From assembly GCA_030685235.1 (NCBI GenBank), contig MU839080.1, positions 620,001-684,000 of the forward strand: a stretch of DNA of 64,000 bases. Reading direction: 5' to 3'. The notes below the pieces were generated by a model that made no database searches, was not told where the DNA came from, and was given only the letters and a program-made list of their open reading frames with translations. The stretch is from Copromyces sp. CBS 386.78. Lineage: Eukaryota > Ascomycota > Sordariomycetes > Sordariales > Sordariaceae. Of this stretch, positions 1 to 11,099 are shown piece after piece (positions within the stretch are counted from its first letter, which is position 1; every line of letters begins with the position of its first letter). The translations under genes were made by a program, and so were the position numbers.

Positions 1-2
1 GG

Positions 3-512
3 GCGAGGCCAGCTATGGTCAGTGTTAAGTCGGCTTCTTCAAACAATTCCGGGGGCAGCGCAACACCACCTGTGCCGAGCGTGAATTACGAAAAGTACAC
101 CGGGTTCCGCCCCCCGAGTCCTACGAATAGCAGGAATAGCACGTTCAGCGTGGGATCCACCTTCTTGAACACCGCCACGCCTGCTCGCGCCATGGTCGTT
201 CGCGTAGGGAGTGTCAAGAAGGTGAACACTGTCAAGCCCAAGACGGCTGATTCATCGGCAACTTCGCCCAGCACTGCCTCATCCGCAGGACGAGAGTCCA
301 ACATGGGGACCATAATCATTGACTCGCCTGCCGTAGATCAAGGGCCTTTCTCGGATCCCCCGGTAGACCGATCATCAACCCACAGCACAGCAACGTTGAG
401 TGCAGTAACTGAGCAGTCAACGAGGAGAGGCTCAGATCGGACCTCTGGTTCTCCTGGCTCTAAAGACCGGGAAAGGAGTCCATTTGGCGATGAACATGCG
501 ACTCAAGATTAA
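3..512 (+). CDS. C-terminal part of an unrecognised Ser/Thr-rich protein (5' end outside window)
   Basis: The frame is open from the window edge to a TAA at 510-512, giving about 169 residues. An internal Met sits at position 15, but the frame continues upstream of it, so this is most likely the last exon or 3' part of a larger gene. The segment is low-complexity and looks disordered. It is rich in Ser, Thr and Pro, with runs such as PPSPTNSRNSTFSVGS and SSATSPSTASSAGRES, and has a charged tail ending DKERSPFG-like (SKDRERSPFGDEH). No catalytic motif or membrane segment is visible. Such tails occur on many fungal transporters, kinases and regulators, so no function is assigned. Codon use and GC content match the other host genes in the window. 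Confidence is moderate that it is coding and low about what it is. Confidence 0.6.
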   Translation, partial: ARPAMVSVKSASSNNSGGSATPPVPSVNYEKYTGFRPPSPTNSRNSTFSVGSTFLNTATPARAMVVRVGSVKKVNTVKPKTADSSATSPSTASSAGRESNMGTIIIDSPAVDQGPFSDPPVDRSSTHSTATLSAVTEQSTRRGSDRTSGSPGSKDRERSPFGDEHATQD

Positions 513-2629
513 GTGATGACTATATACGCGGAATCTCGTTTTCTCTTTCTCATTTGTTATTTGCTTTTGCTAACGATATCCCCTGGTCGCTTTGGGAGGG
601 CGCTTCCCCAAATTTCTTTGTATCTCAAGTTCGGATTTTTTGTCATTTAACTTTTTCTCTTGGTTTGGATATTTGGAAGCGGTGTTACTGAAACTGGGCA
701 ACACGCAATTCTCACGTCGTGCTTGCAGGGCCTGGAGAACTGGAGATTGGCGATTCGATTCTCTTTTTGGGCCTCATGACGGTTCATTTTCTTCTCAAGG
801 GGTTTACGGCTTTAGAGGGAAGCAGGGCGGTTCCACTGATATGCTTCCTATGACATGGGGGAGAACAAAATTTTGCCCGGGTGTTGGGCTCGTGGATGAT
901 CTATGTATGCCTTGGAGAGGGATGGCATTCCCTGGTTCGGTCATTAGTGACTATGCTGAGCGTGAATGCTCAGAGTTTCCGGCTTGGACGTACGTTCATG
1001 GCGCGGCAACAGCGAATCATAAACGAGTTACCACGCACATACCCTCTCGCTTTTGGCATCATCCTACCATGCTGTTGTCTATCCTGAAAATTACCCTTGG
1101 TTCCAGCCGTGTCTGCTTCCTCCATGAGGGTGTGATTAATCAGGTTTGCTCGAGTATGTATGATTCATGTAAACACCCATGTCCTGAAGGTCAAACACTT
1201 CTTTCTGTGACCTGAAGTAGCTGCCTAACTCGACCCGGGTTGTTTCTAAGCTCACATGTAGATACCTGACTCAAGCTGTGGTAACTAGGATGAAAGTCGA
1301 CAAGATCGATACTGCCGTAGACCGGACCTAATCCCAGGGACTTCTGTTTCGACTGTTGCTCGGAAGTAATTCCAAAGTTCGACAAGCATTATGTATATCG
1401 GGTGGTAAACACGCTTTAGCTGTGTTTCGCACCGATACTATTTACGGTCTCCCAGATTCTGCAACCAGTTCATACCTATTCTTGTCTCTTTTAAGACTTC
1501 GTTTGATGTCTACGTCGTAGATCTGTACAACCGTCCCTTTCTAGGTTTCTCTTTTGCGTACACCCCATCGCACCTGCCCAGCGTAGCTGACAACGATCCT
1601 CCTTATGCACCGGCTCCGCTTGTTAGATGAAACGTGGCTGCCATGTGTCCAAGACGCTAGCTATGGTACACTGAGTATGTAGGTACGATGGAAGGGGATG
1701 TCACGCGTCAGAAGGCTCCCAATCTGCCATTATTATGCTAAACATGACGAAACACATAAACGGATGCATTAATCCTGCGATAAAACCAGGGAAACAAATG
1801 GCCGGGGATTGGACTTTGCACATCTGACTTGTGGTTGCTGAGAGCGAGCCCTTGGCTGACCGACTGACCCGAACAGAGAGCAACGCGAAGACTGGGTTTC
1901 CCCGAGGACAGGCTAGGTCGAAGATACAGAACCTCAGTCTAGGCTTTCTGAGGTCAACAAGTCCCCTTGCCGTCCAGCTTTCTTTCTCATCTTCCTCTCA
2001 GTCTACAGATGGGCACCGATGACTCAATCAGCCACGACACTTCCACGTAAAACACGAAATAATAACCGCTCGTCAGCTGCTGCGTCTCCGAAATGCGGAA
2101 TTGCCATCATACTTATATCAACTACGGATTGGGATGGCTTCAACGAAACCTTCCTTCCTGTTCATTTAGCAGACTCTGATCGTCTCCCCCATTGCCCACC
2201 TCCTCTGCATGCTGTGTCCGTTCTTTAACAATAACAAATGGTGCCGAGATATGCAAGTGCAGAGGCTCAAACTGAAAGGAATGACCTGGTACTTATCGCT
2301 GTCCTTACCATCAAACAAGAACTCTTTGGAGATGCATAATCACCTATCGCTTGAGTAGTGTCTTCGAACATCCTTTCTCTCCTTTCATCCAAAGACCTCG
2401 AGATCCGTAGTTCGAGGAACAGGGATATGCCTTGTTGGCCTCTGGGTAGACACTTGATGGCATTCTTACCAAAAGTGTAATGAACGGGACAAACTAAACA
2501 AAGTCGAAGTTAGCTGGTGCTTGAGTTGGTTGCTGCTGAGTGTGTCCGATTGTAAAGCATTTGGATGTGCTTTTGCGATGTGGCTATATAAGTACTAAAT
2601 CAGAAAAACATACATAACAACAATTAACT
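513..2629. other. Intergenic host DNA, no supported gene
   Basis: Balanced-GC sequence following the partial gene. Several short open frames exist (the longest is 592-1215, plus), but their translations look like non-coding DNA, with no domain, no compositional bias and no plausible start context. The first few hundred bases probably hold the 3' UTR of the preceding gene. The T-rich tract near 2345-2400 and the TATATAAG at about 2585-2592 belong to the region upstream of the tRNA. Confidence 0.5.
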
Positions 2630-2703
2630 GGTCCGATGGTGTAGTTGGTTATCACGTCAGTCTAACACACTGAAGGTCCTGAGATCGAGCCTCAGTCGGA
2701 TCA
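2630..2703 (+). tRNA. tRNA-Val (anticodon AAC)
   Basis: A 74-nt cloverleaf folds by eye. The acceptor stem GGTCCGA pairs with TCGGATC (one G-U) and is followed by discriminator A. The D-arm is GTGT...TCAC around AGTTGGTTA. The anticodon stem TCAGT/ACTGA holds loop CTAACAC, so the anticodon is AAC (Val, GUU/GUC codons read through inosine). The variable loop is AGGTC and the T-stem CTGAG/CTCAG. The T-loop reads ATCGAGC rather than the usual TTCGANN, a small deviation. There is no intron. A TATATAAG sits about 40 bp upstream and T-runs follow directly, as expected for an RNA polymerase III gene. CCA is not encoded, as in other eukaryotes. Confidence 0.93.
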
Positions 2704-2714
2704 TCTGTTAAAAC

Positions 2715-2731
2715 TTCTTTTTGACTTTTTT
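2715..2731 (+). terminator. Pol III terminator T-runs of tRNA-Val
   Basis: TTCTTTTT followed by GACTTTTTT begins 12 nt after the tRNA 3' end. Runs of four or more T on the non-template strand are the standard RNA polymerase III stop signal. Confidence 0.8.
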
Positions 2732-4375
2732 CCATTTTATTGTCTTTCTTTGTCTGTTTTCCTTTTCTCCCCGTTTTCCTTTTGATTACTTTATTGTACT
2801 AACGCTCCTGAAAAGGTTAAACTTGTCCCTAGGTTAAGTTCGAGTTATAGGTGCTGGAGACATGGCAAGCAAAGCGATAAGTCAAAACTGGTCATGCGTT
2901 GGACGTGGGATACAACAACTAGATTGTCTTGCGAATACATGCTAGACACTTCCTTAGAAAAAGATCGAGGATCTGGTCTGCAAATGCGATATACATGATA
3001 GGAAGTCATTCCCTTTCCATGGCAACATGGAGGTTGAGGATGGTGTGGATTTTCCAACGCTTTTCCCGTCAACCTCTGTGAAACACCATTTGGATCATCT
3101 TTTTACTCGGCCTCAATTATCCATATTCTTTCTTTATGGCCCAACAAAATCCTAACAGTTTGCGTTCTTACAACAAGTTGACGTGGAGTCGACCACTCGG
3201 AGGCTATCCGACACCACCACCCTTTGATCTCTTCAATCATTCCATCGGATTCCCATCCGGTTCACCTGATCTTCATGCTGCCATTAGCTTAGAATCTGGA
3301 AAGATGGAATAGTCGCTCCTTCCTATGTATCCCGGCTGCTGCCATGCAGAGTTCTACACATGCCGGGGACTTATAGACACTCGTGCAGAAACCGCCACTT
3401 CCTCATCATCGTACCTTCATTGCATGGCATATCTTTCGCAGTATTATCAGGTAGGTGCCACGGGCCGTTAGTGACGTGCAGACCTTTCATGCTCGTCCTC
3501 TGAAGACCAGCTTTTCAGACCCTAGTTTGACAGCGAGTTAGCTTGCAATCATTTTCATTACAATCAACCAGTTCGTTCTTAATCACATCTTCCAGCGTTT
3601 CCACTCACTAGACACCTTCCACAGGCAGCCGCAATGGGCCAGAAAGATGGAAATCGGTTATGGATTCCAAACCAGCCACATAAAACGCGAGGCAAAGCAA
3701 AAAGATGATGCTTTTACTGTGTTAACAGCACCCATTCTTCCTGTTTTTGTCCCGTCATCGTCACCGTCAATGACCGAGACTGAGTTGTCGCCCATAGCAA
3801 GCGAGCGAATGGCAGATATGTTTCCAAATACAGCTTCGGCCTCGGCTTTGAACAAAAAGAAAAGAAAGAAGAAGAACCAGCACGCCTGTCGCCACTTGAA
3901 TTCATCACAAACTGCAGAAGAGACGGGGCTTCGGGAACGTTATACATGGACACAGTTAGGTTGGTCAATGTTCTACTTTCGCCGCGGGTGTGGAAGGAGG
4001 CGTTGCTTCTGGACTTCCCACTCAGCTATACTTGGAAATTGACCACGGAACTGTTATTGCTTATTGCTGTGATGTTAAGGGCTCTTGTGTGCTTCTTCTT
4101 TTTCTTCGGAGTCTTCTTCGTAACCAGATGGACAGGCAACTTCCTCTGGCAAGGCAAGCAAAAAGCTATCATATCTCACTTGTACCGGACCACGCCGCCG
4201 GCCGGCGAACACATGCTCCTCGAGTGTCTGAAAAATGAAAGGCGGAGTATACTTCCGCTTCCGAGCGGGATGACTCGCCTACGTACTTACCTCAGATACT
4301 GCATATCTTCATATCCGTTCATGAAGCCCTTCAAAAGCCGAGGATGTACTACCTATGCACCATCCCCAGCACAGC
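2732..4375. other. Host intergenic DNA up to the PIF/Harbinger insertion
   Basis: Balanced-GC sequence with no recognised gene. An ATG at 3634 in good context (CCGCAATGGG) follows a pyrimidine-rich leader but stays open for only about two dozen codons. It could be a first exon of a gene now cut off by the transposon, or chance. Longer frames at 3647-4042 and 3946-4434 have no recognisable domain, and the second runs across the transposon boundary. Confidence 0.4.
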
Positions 4376-4378
4376 TAA

Positions 4379-4408
4379 AGTTGTGTTCGGTCGCCCAGTA
4401 TGCTAGTA
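4379..4408 (+). repeat. Left TIR of the PIF/Harbinger element
   Basis: 30 bp starting AGTTGTGTTCGGTCGCC, inverted match (29/30) to 14400-14429. The preceding TAA at 4376-4378 is the target duplication. Confidence 0.9.
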
Positions 4409-5339
4409 ATAGTAAGAAGTTTATATGGCAGTAAGCAACACTATACTGCCGTGATTTTTGCGTTCGGCTGTTTTCCAATAAAAATCTGCAAATTGATATA
4501 GGTCGCTACACTTCCTCTAACTCCCCCAATAGTCTACATCTAACTAATCAGAAGGCTAGAAATTGTTAAAGATCTTACTACTTTCTTCGCTTTTATACTA
4601 CTCCAAACCCTATATTTATACTAATATAAAAATACTTAAGACTAACTTTCCAACGTATATACCCTATATTTATAATGCCCTATATATAATTTATCAAACT
4701 TAATAATTCTTACAATATTAGAAAACTTATTCGTTATTAATTATTAACTATACGTATATTAATAAATAGCGTTCCCCCGCCCAATTTATTTAATTCCTCC
4801 TCTTTCTCCCTTATCCTCTTTCTTATATCTTTTACCTTTATTATCTTTATTAACGTTATAATTATAATATATCCCTATTAAACAATTAATATAGAGTATT
4901 ATAATAATCCAATAATAGTAAACAACGCCGATAAAATTAATAAATTTAATAAATTACAATTAATATTCGAACTTACTAATTTTAGTGCCGCCGCCGCTAT
5001 TCATATTATAATATTACACAACCTTATCCCGCTAAACGACCCGTGGGATATATTTTATTAAACGTATACTCTAGAAACGTTAAAATCGTAATATTAATTA
5101 AATCTCCCTAGTAATAACTTCTTCAAAAACTAATATCGTATAACGAAAAAGATATTCTATAATTTATATAATTAACTATTACTTAATATTAGTTTCGTAC
5201 CTAAGTAATATATTTTTACTTAATAGCGACTTCTTATCGCCCTAAATATCCTATATTAAAGGATAATAATAAAGGTCGCGGGTAATAACTATAGTTATAA
5301 CCCCGATACTATTTATAAATTAATACTAATACTATTATT

Positions 5340-6150
5340 TATAAAGAATATAATAACGTTAATTAATTAACTATATACTAGGATCTTCTATTACGTTTTA
5401 AAATACCTTTTAAAGCTTATAGTAGTTTTCGTTACGTAGCTACCCTTTAAAACCCAACGCAAAGTCTTCGAATTTACGTACTATTATCCCTACTTCAAAA
5501 ATTATTTTAATATTATTAATAAAAAATATTTTAAAGTACGAATTAGCCCTAACTAAATATTTATTTAAATTAATTGTAAAGGCTTTAATACCTAAAACGT
5601 AATAGGGGCTATTAATTTAAATAGGCGTTTTACGTATTTGCGCGTTAATGAAGAAGGCTCTACTAATAACGCTCGCATTTTCTATAATACTATAACTAAC
5701 GATTTTCAAATCCTAAAAGGCTAGTACTATTTTAATAATATTAAATACCCGGGGATAAAGAGGATATTAGTCCTGTATTACAATATTTAATACTATATAC
5801 CGGAATAAGGAATTAGGACCTTCTAATATAAGCGGGAATTATTTAATAAGCGCTATACTTCTCTTCGAACTATTATCGAAATTATATAGGGAATATTAAT
5901 TAAGAAGTTCGGGGTCTATCGCCTTAATTAAGAATTTCCTATATCGACCCAAAAGGATATTATCCTCGCAATAATTAAATTATACAATTTCTTACTTAAT
6001 TACAAATATTACCGAAATAAATACGAAAGGGAGTTTAAAGCCTAAGATAGATTACTTAATATTCGGGGTAATAAAAGTTAATATTAAAATAATAACGACT
6101 TTAATAATAAAGACTTTATTACTAATAATTATAACCCGATATTATTACTC
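5340..6150 (+). pseudogene. Degenerate PIF/Harbinger (DDE_Tnp_4-type) transposase
   Basis: Conceptual plus-strand translation, read through stops, gives stretches in the expected family order. A segment at about 5485-5545 reads YPYFKNYFNIINKKYFKVRI, matching the family block around the first catalytic Asp (here mutated to Asn, II-N). At about 5590-5725 come FTYLRVNEEGSTNNARIFYN and DFQILKG, matching the conserved W-E-G-S block with the second acidic residue mutated to Asn (the family Trp reads N-E-E-G-S here). At about 5840-6000 come a helical stretch with TSLRTIIEII and GILIKKFGVYR, then a segment ending IILAIIKLYNFLLNY, matching the C-terminal block that usually ends in LHNF. Stops and D-to-N changes are those expected from RIP. 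Nothing functional can be made from it. The match is by motif recognition, not alignment. Confidence 0.75.
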
Positions 6151-6479
6151 TATAAATAATTTGCGGATAATATATAAGCTACTTTTATAATTTAATAGAA
6201 TATATATAACTTCTCATCTTCCCCCGCGGCACAAAGTATTTAGGTTAGAATATAAATAAATAACTCAGAATACATTAATTCCGCCCGCCCCATACCAAAT
6301 AGTAAGAACAATTATTTATTATTAATCTTTATTAACGAAGGATTAATAATCCTTATAAAGACCTAACTAATATAATAATATATACCTCTAAGAAGAAATA
6401 ATAATTATAAAATAGGTTTATTATTATTAAGAATACTATTACTATTAAGGGTATTAAATATTATAGCCCAACTAAGGGA

Positions 6480-6692
6480 AGCTATTCCTTACGTTAAAAG
6501 TAGTTATAACTAATATATCTTCTCCTTCGAATCGATATAAATTTAATAGCGAACTATTCCTTATACTAAAGTAGTTATAATTAACGTATCTTCTCCTTCG
6601 AATCGATATAAATCTAGTAGCGAACTATTCTTTACGTTAAAATAGTTATAACTAACGTATTTTCTCCTTCGAATCGATATATATTTAATAAG
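6480..6692. repeat. Tandem array, about 71-bp unit x3
   Basis: Three imperfect copies of a unit containing TTCTCCTTCGAATCGATATA, which recurs in register after the shared start AACTATTCCTTAYG. Copies differ mainly by C/T and G/A transitions. Confidence 0.8.
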
Positions 6693-6861
6693 CTAAGAAC
6701 CTACTGAAATACACCTCTATACCAAGAGGGTACAAATAGGAAAAAGTTATATCGGTTCTTTATACTATTTACGGTTAGGGTCCCCGTAAAGGTTACTAAT
6801 TTTATAATATTATTATACTTTCTTATCGGGGAGAGGTATTAAGGTTAATATTAATAGATAG

Positions 6862-7790
6862 CCGTATAATTTGTTAATATCCTTACTCTTTATTAATCGC
6901 CTAACTTATTACTATATAGAAGATAGGTCGTAGGGGTTTAATAATAGTAAATATATTAAATCTATAATTAATAAATACTAATACAGCGGCCTGAGGGTCG
7001 GTTTCTCCAATAGTAATAATATTAAAAATATCCGATATATATAATTTAATAATTCGCTTTCGTTAAGAAGGCTAATAGTAGAAGGATAGTTAACAATATT
7101 AATATTTTAGACTAGGCTTACTATTACTATTAAATTTACTATAATTAATAAATTTACTATTACTATCGGATACTATCCTAATTAATTTTAATATTGCTAA
7201 TACTATTAGTAATATTAATAATATTAATACTACTAGTAATACCGGTTTAATTATTAAGTAAATTGGGGATTAACTATTAAATTAAATATTCGGGTTTTCT
7301 TTTTCTTTTTTAAATCGGGTTTAGATAATAATATTAGAACCTATTACTTTTACTAACAATTATTAATAGATATTCAATTTGATAAACAAGATAAAAAATA
7401 AGGCAAATTATAAAGGGAAAGGGAAGGAATAATAAAGGGAAAGAGGGGAAATAATAAAGGGATAGGGGGGAAATAGTAAAAGGATAAAGGGGAAATAATA
7501 AAGGGAAAGAGGGGGGGGAAATAAGAATAGGAGAGAGGGATAGGAATAATAAAAGGCAAGGGGTTAGAAAACCAGAAAACCAGAAAACCAATAAACCAAA
7601 AAACCAGAAAACTAGAAAACCAATAAACCAAAAAACTAGAAAACCAGGAAGGAATAATAAAGGGAAAGGGATTGGAAAACTAGAAAACCAGAAAACTAGA
7701 AAACCAGAAAGGAATAATAAAAGGAAAGGGATTGGAAAACTAGAAAATCCAGAAATTAGAAAAAGGTAGTAAAAGGGGGTAGTATATAAA
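6862..7790. repeat. Segmental duplication inside the PIF element, copy A
   Basis: Begins TTAATATCCTTACTCTTTAT and contains the shared block CGCTTTCGTTAAGAAGGCTA. A stretch of (AAT/ATT)-type triplets (about 7190-7250) and a purine-rich minisatellite follow. The same order of parts recurs at 9455-10450, so the module was duplicated as a whole before or during RIP. Confidence 0.7.
7394..7775. repeat. Purine-rich minisatellite A
   Basis: Almost pure A/G on the plus strand. The first half is blocks of AATAATAAAGGGAAAGRGG, the second half is tandem copies of a roughly 10-bp AGAAAACCAG unit with AATAAACCAA variants. Apparent minus-strand open frames here (Phe/Leu/Pro/Trp-rich) are only translations of the repeat. 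Confidence 0.85.
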
Positions 7791-8199
7791 CGGGTTAATA
7801 TAATAATGAACTTACCTTAATAACCTGCCCCCCATAGAGCTAAACGGTTTAATTTAGTATTAATATTAATAATCTATTATATTTAGAGCGGGCAAAAGCT
7901 CTTCTTCTAAGTGGTTTTCTATTATTTTCGAGAAGTTCTTCCTTTAAATGGTTTCTATTATTTTCGAATAGTTGGATAATTGGCGTTGGGTTTTTAGCCC
8001 CCTATAAGGGATCGAATAAGTAATTATTAATAGTTATAAAAGTAATATCCGCCTATATAATACTTGACCAATTCTAAGAATACCGGCAACCAAGCCCAAT
8101 CCTAATTAGAAAACTATAATATTATCAAATTTGGTTAATAATAAGCGCGGTTCTCGGCCTAGTAGCCTAACTATTCTTAATATACTTATAATTATAGTA

Positions 8200-8450
8200 T
8201 CTAAGTATAGTTTAATAGCTAGCACAAGAATTATATTAATTTCTTTTAACGACCTCTAGTAGTATTAAGTATAGCTTAATAGCTAGCACAGGAATTGCAT
8301 TAATCTCTTTTAACGACCTCTAATAATATTAAATATAATTTAATAACTGGCATAAAAATTACATTAATCTCTTTTAACGACCTCTAATAATATTAAATAT
8401 AATTTAATAGCTAGTATAAGAATTATATTAATTTTTTTTAACAACCTCAC
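8200..8450. repeat. Tandem array, 64-bp unit x4
   Basis: The landmark AGCTAGCACA or its mutated form recurs at 8217, 8281, 8345 and 8409, exactly 64 bp apart. Each unit also carries AATYTCTTTTAACGACCTCTA. Differences between copies are transitions. Confidence 0.85.
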
Positions 8451-8904
8451 TAAAGGTACTAAAAATACCAACAACTAGTAATAATCGTTCATCGGCTTAG
8501 TCCAAAGGGCTTAGTTAAACTCTAGTAGTATTAGTGGCTATTATAAGCGTAACTAATAGTAAAGACTATTTTAAAATAGAAGTTAATATTCAAAATACTC
8601 CCTAACAAATAGCCAACTAATATATTTAAATCGCACCCACAACCCCCCGCAGCTCGGATCTTAACCCTTTCGGGTACTATTTACCTATAGGTAATAGAAC
8701 AATACAGTATATTGGGATTCTATTAGTAGGATTTACGTATTTTAAAAGATTTACCGTTAAATAAATATTACTAATCGATTAACTATTTAAAAAGGAGGGA
8801 AATAATAGGAATTAATAATATTAGGGGGGGGGGGAAGGATAATTTATAATAATTGTCGCTATTTTATCGTATTTAATATACTTATATATCGTCGAAATAG
8901 TCTT

Positions 8905-9213
8905 AGAAGAACTCTAATTCAACGAACTGGAGTAACGAGATTATTTCTATAAGATTATTCTAGACCGGTAAATTCTAATTCGACGAACTAGAGCAACGAA
9001 ATCATTTCTATAAGATTATTCTAAACTAGTAAGCTCTAACTCGACGAATTAGAATAATAAGATTATTTCTATAAGATTATTCTAAATTAGTAAGCTCTAA
9101 TTCGACGAATTAGAGTAATAAGATTATTTCTATAAAATTATTTTAAATTGGTAAATTTTGGCTCGATAAATTAAAGTAACGAAATTATTTCTATAAAATT
9201 ATTTTAAATTAGT
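8905..9213. repeat. Tandem array, about 61-bp unit x5, each with an internal dyad
   Basis: Five copies of a unit with TTTCTATAAGATTATTCTA, spaced about 61 bp. The better preserved copies carry the dyad CTCTAATTCG..CGAATTAGAG, a 10-bp inverted repeat around one base. Later copies are progressively more RIP-mutated. Confidence 0.85.
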
Positions 9214-9454
9214 ATTCTAAAACCTTTTCGGTATTAGTAGCGGTGGTGCTTATAATTATAAAAAAATATTAATTCGGTATTAGCGGCGGTAGTGCCTATA
9301 TTTGTAAGATAGGGTAGGCAATTTCGGTATTGGGGAAATATAATTCATATTATTTATCGCTATACTATTTATACCCCCCCTATACTATTAAAATTAAAGC
9401 TTTAAGTAGGAGGGCAATATTTTACTAAATAATTAAAATAGCCGGTATTATACT

Positions 9455-10450
9455 TAATATCCTTACTCTTTATTAGTCCCTAGCCTATTATTATATCGAG
9501 GACGGGTCCTAGGTAATATTAAATAATATATATAGTTGCCGATTTAACTTATTATAGTTAGCCTTTCTAATAGTAATAATATTGAAAATATTTAATATAT
9601 ATAGTTTAATCATTCGCTTTCGTTAAGAAGGCTAATAATGAATAATATTAAATATTTTGGGATAGGTTTACTAATATACGAATTCTACCGTTAAAAGTAT
9701 TTTATTAATTAGTAGTAATATTCTTAAAGGTAGCGTTTATTAATATTATTAATACTACTAATAGTATCGATAATATTAATAATATTAGCAGTACTAGCGG
9801 TGCCGAATTGGTTATTAAGTTAGTTATTAAATTAATCGTTAATAATATTAGTTTAGTATTTAAATTAGATTTAAATAATAAAATTAGAAATTGTTAATCC
9901 TAATATTATTATTATCGGCGGAGATATTTTTAAATTTTTATTTAAATAAAAAAAGAAAATCGTCCGAATTTAGTTAGAAATTCGCAAAATCGTTAAAGGA
10001 AATTCGTCGAATTATTAAAATAAATTTGTAAAATCGTAGGAAGAAGTTTATTAGAAGTTGGAAAAAAGGCCTTTTATCCCTAAGGAAATAGGTTAGTAAA
10101 GAAAGGGATAGCTAGAAACCAAGAAAGGGAAACTAGGAAAGGGAAACTAGGAAAGAGAAACCAGGAAAGGGAAATTAGAAACTAGAAAACCCAGAAAAGG
10201 GAAACCAGGAAAGGGAAACCAGGAAAGGGAAACTAGAAACTAGAAAACCCAGAAAAGGGAAACCAGAAACCAGAAACCAGAAAAGGTAAATCTAGAAACC
10301 AGAAAACCCAGAAACCAAAAACCAGAAAACCTAGAAAAGGGAAACCAGAAACCAGAAACCAGAAAAGGTAAACCTAGAAACCAGAAAACCCAGAAAAGGG
10401 AAACCAGAAACCAAAAACTAGAAACTAGAAACTAGGAAATAATAAAGGGA
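9455..10450. repeat. Segmental duplication inside the PIF element, copy B
   Basis: Second copy of the module at 6862-7790, with the same start, the same CGCTTTCGTTAAGAAGGCTA block, the triplet tract (about 9740-9800) and a terminal purine-rich minisatellite. Confidence 0.7.
10111..10440. repeat. Purine-rich minisatellite B
   Basis: Tandem GGAAAGGGAAACCAG and AGAAACCAGAAA units, nearly C/T-free except for the CC of CCAG. It is related in unit and position to the minisatellite at 7394-7775. Confidence 0.85.
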
Positions 10451-10699
10451 AGGTAAAGGGGGATAATAAAAGGGAAAACGGACAATGAAAAAGATAGAAA
10501 ACTTTATACCCGAACCCTATAAAAGGCGAAATAGACTTAGTAAAGCAAATTGGAAAGGTTACGGCGACCGGGTTTTTAATTTACTTAATACTACTATAGT
10601 ATTAATATTAATCTTTATTATAAACTTCAATAAGGATAGCTAAAGCCGTAAAGGGGTAATACTCTTTAATAATAAATTAAATTTCACTTCAATAACCCA

Positions 10700-10868
10700 A
10701 TAGCCCGACAATAATTTTGGGAATACTACTATTATTTAGGCTATTAAATACAATTAACCTCCGGCAATAATTTCGGGAATACTACTATTATTTAGGCTAT
10801 TGAACGCAATTGGCCCCCGGCAATAATTTTAAAAATACTACTATCGTCTATTAAACGCGACTAGCTAA
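10700..10868. repeat. Tandem array, 56-bp unit x3
   Basis: CAATAATTT recurs at 10709, 10765 and 10821, followed each time by GGGAATACTACTATTATTTA or its mutated form. Confidence 0.8.
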
Positions 10869-11099
10869 AGGAAGGTAAAAAATTCGAAAAGTAGTAATAA
10901 GGGCTTAGAATTATAAAATAAATAAATTAGTAGGGGAGGTTGAAAGAGGTAGAAAGGGTAAGGTTATACCTAAAGTATAAATATATTGCATATAGTAGCG
11001 AACCAAAATCTCTAAAATTCCTTACTAAAAGGCCAGCGTAATAGTTAGTAAATAATTAGTACGGCTATAGGTAATTAGTATATAATAAATAAACATTTT

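Noticed and set aside
592..1215. 207-codon plus-strand open frame
   Set aside because: No domain, no plausible start context, and composition like the surrounding intergenic DNA.
3946..4434. 162-codon open frame with a hydrophobic stretch
   Set aside because: It runs across the precise left end of the PIF element (4379), so it cannot be an ancestral gene in this form.
7334..7631. Minus-strand open frames rich in Phe, Leu, Pro and Trp
   Set aside because: They are translations of the purine-rich minisatellite.
8200..9213. Regular repeats resembling a CRISPR array
   Set aside because: Units are 61-64 bp head-to-tail with no unique spacers, in a eukaryotic transposon.
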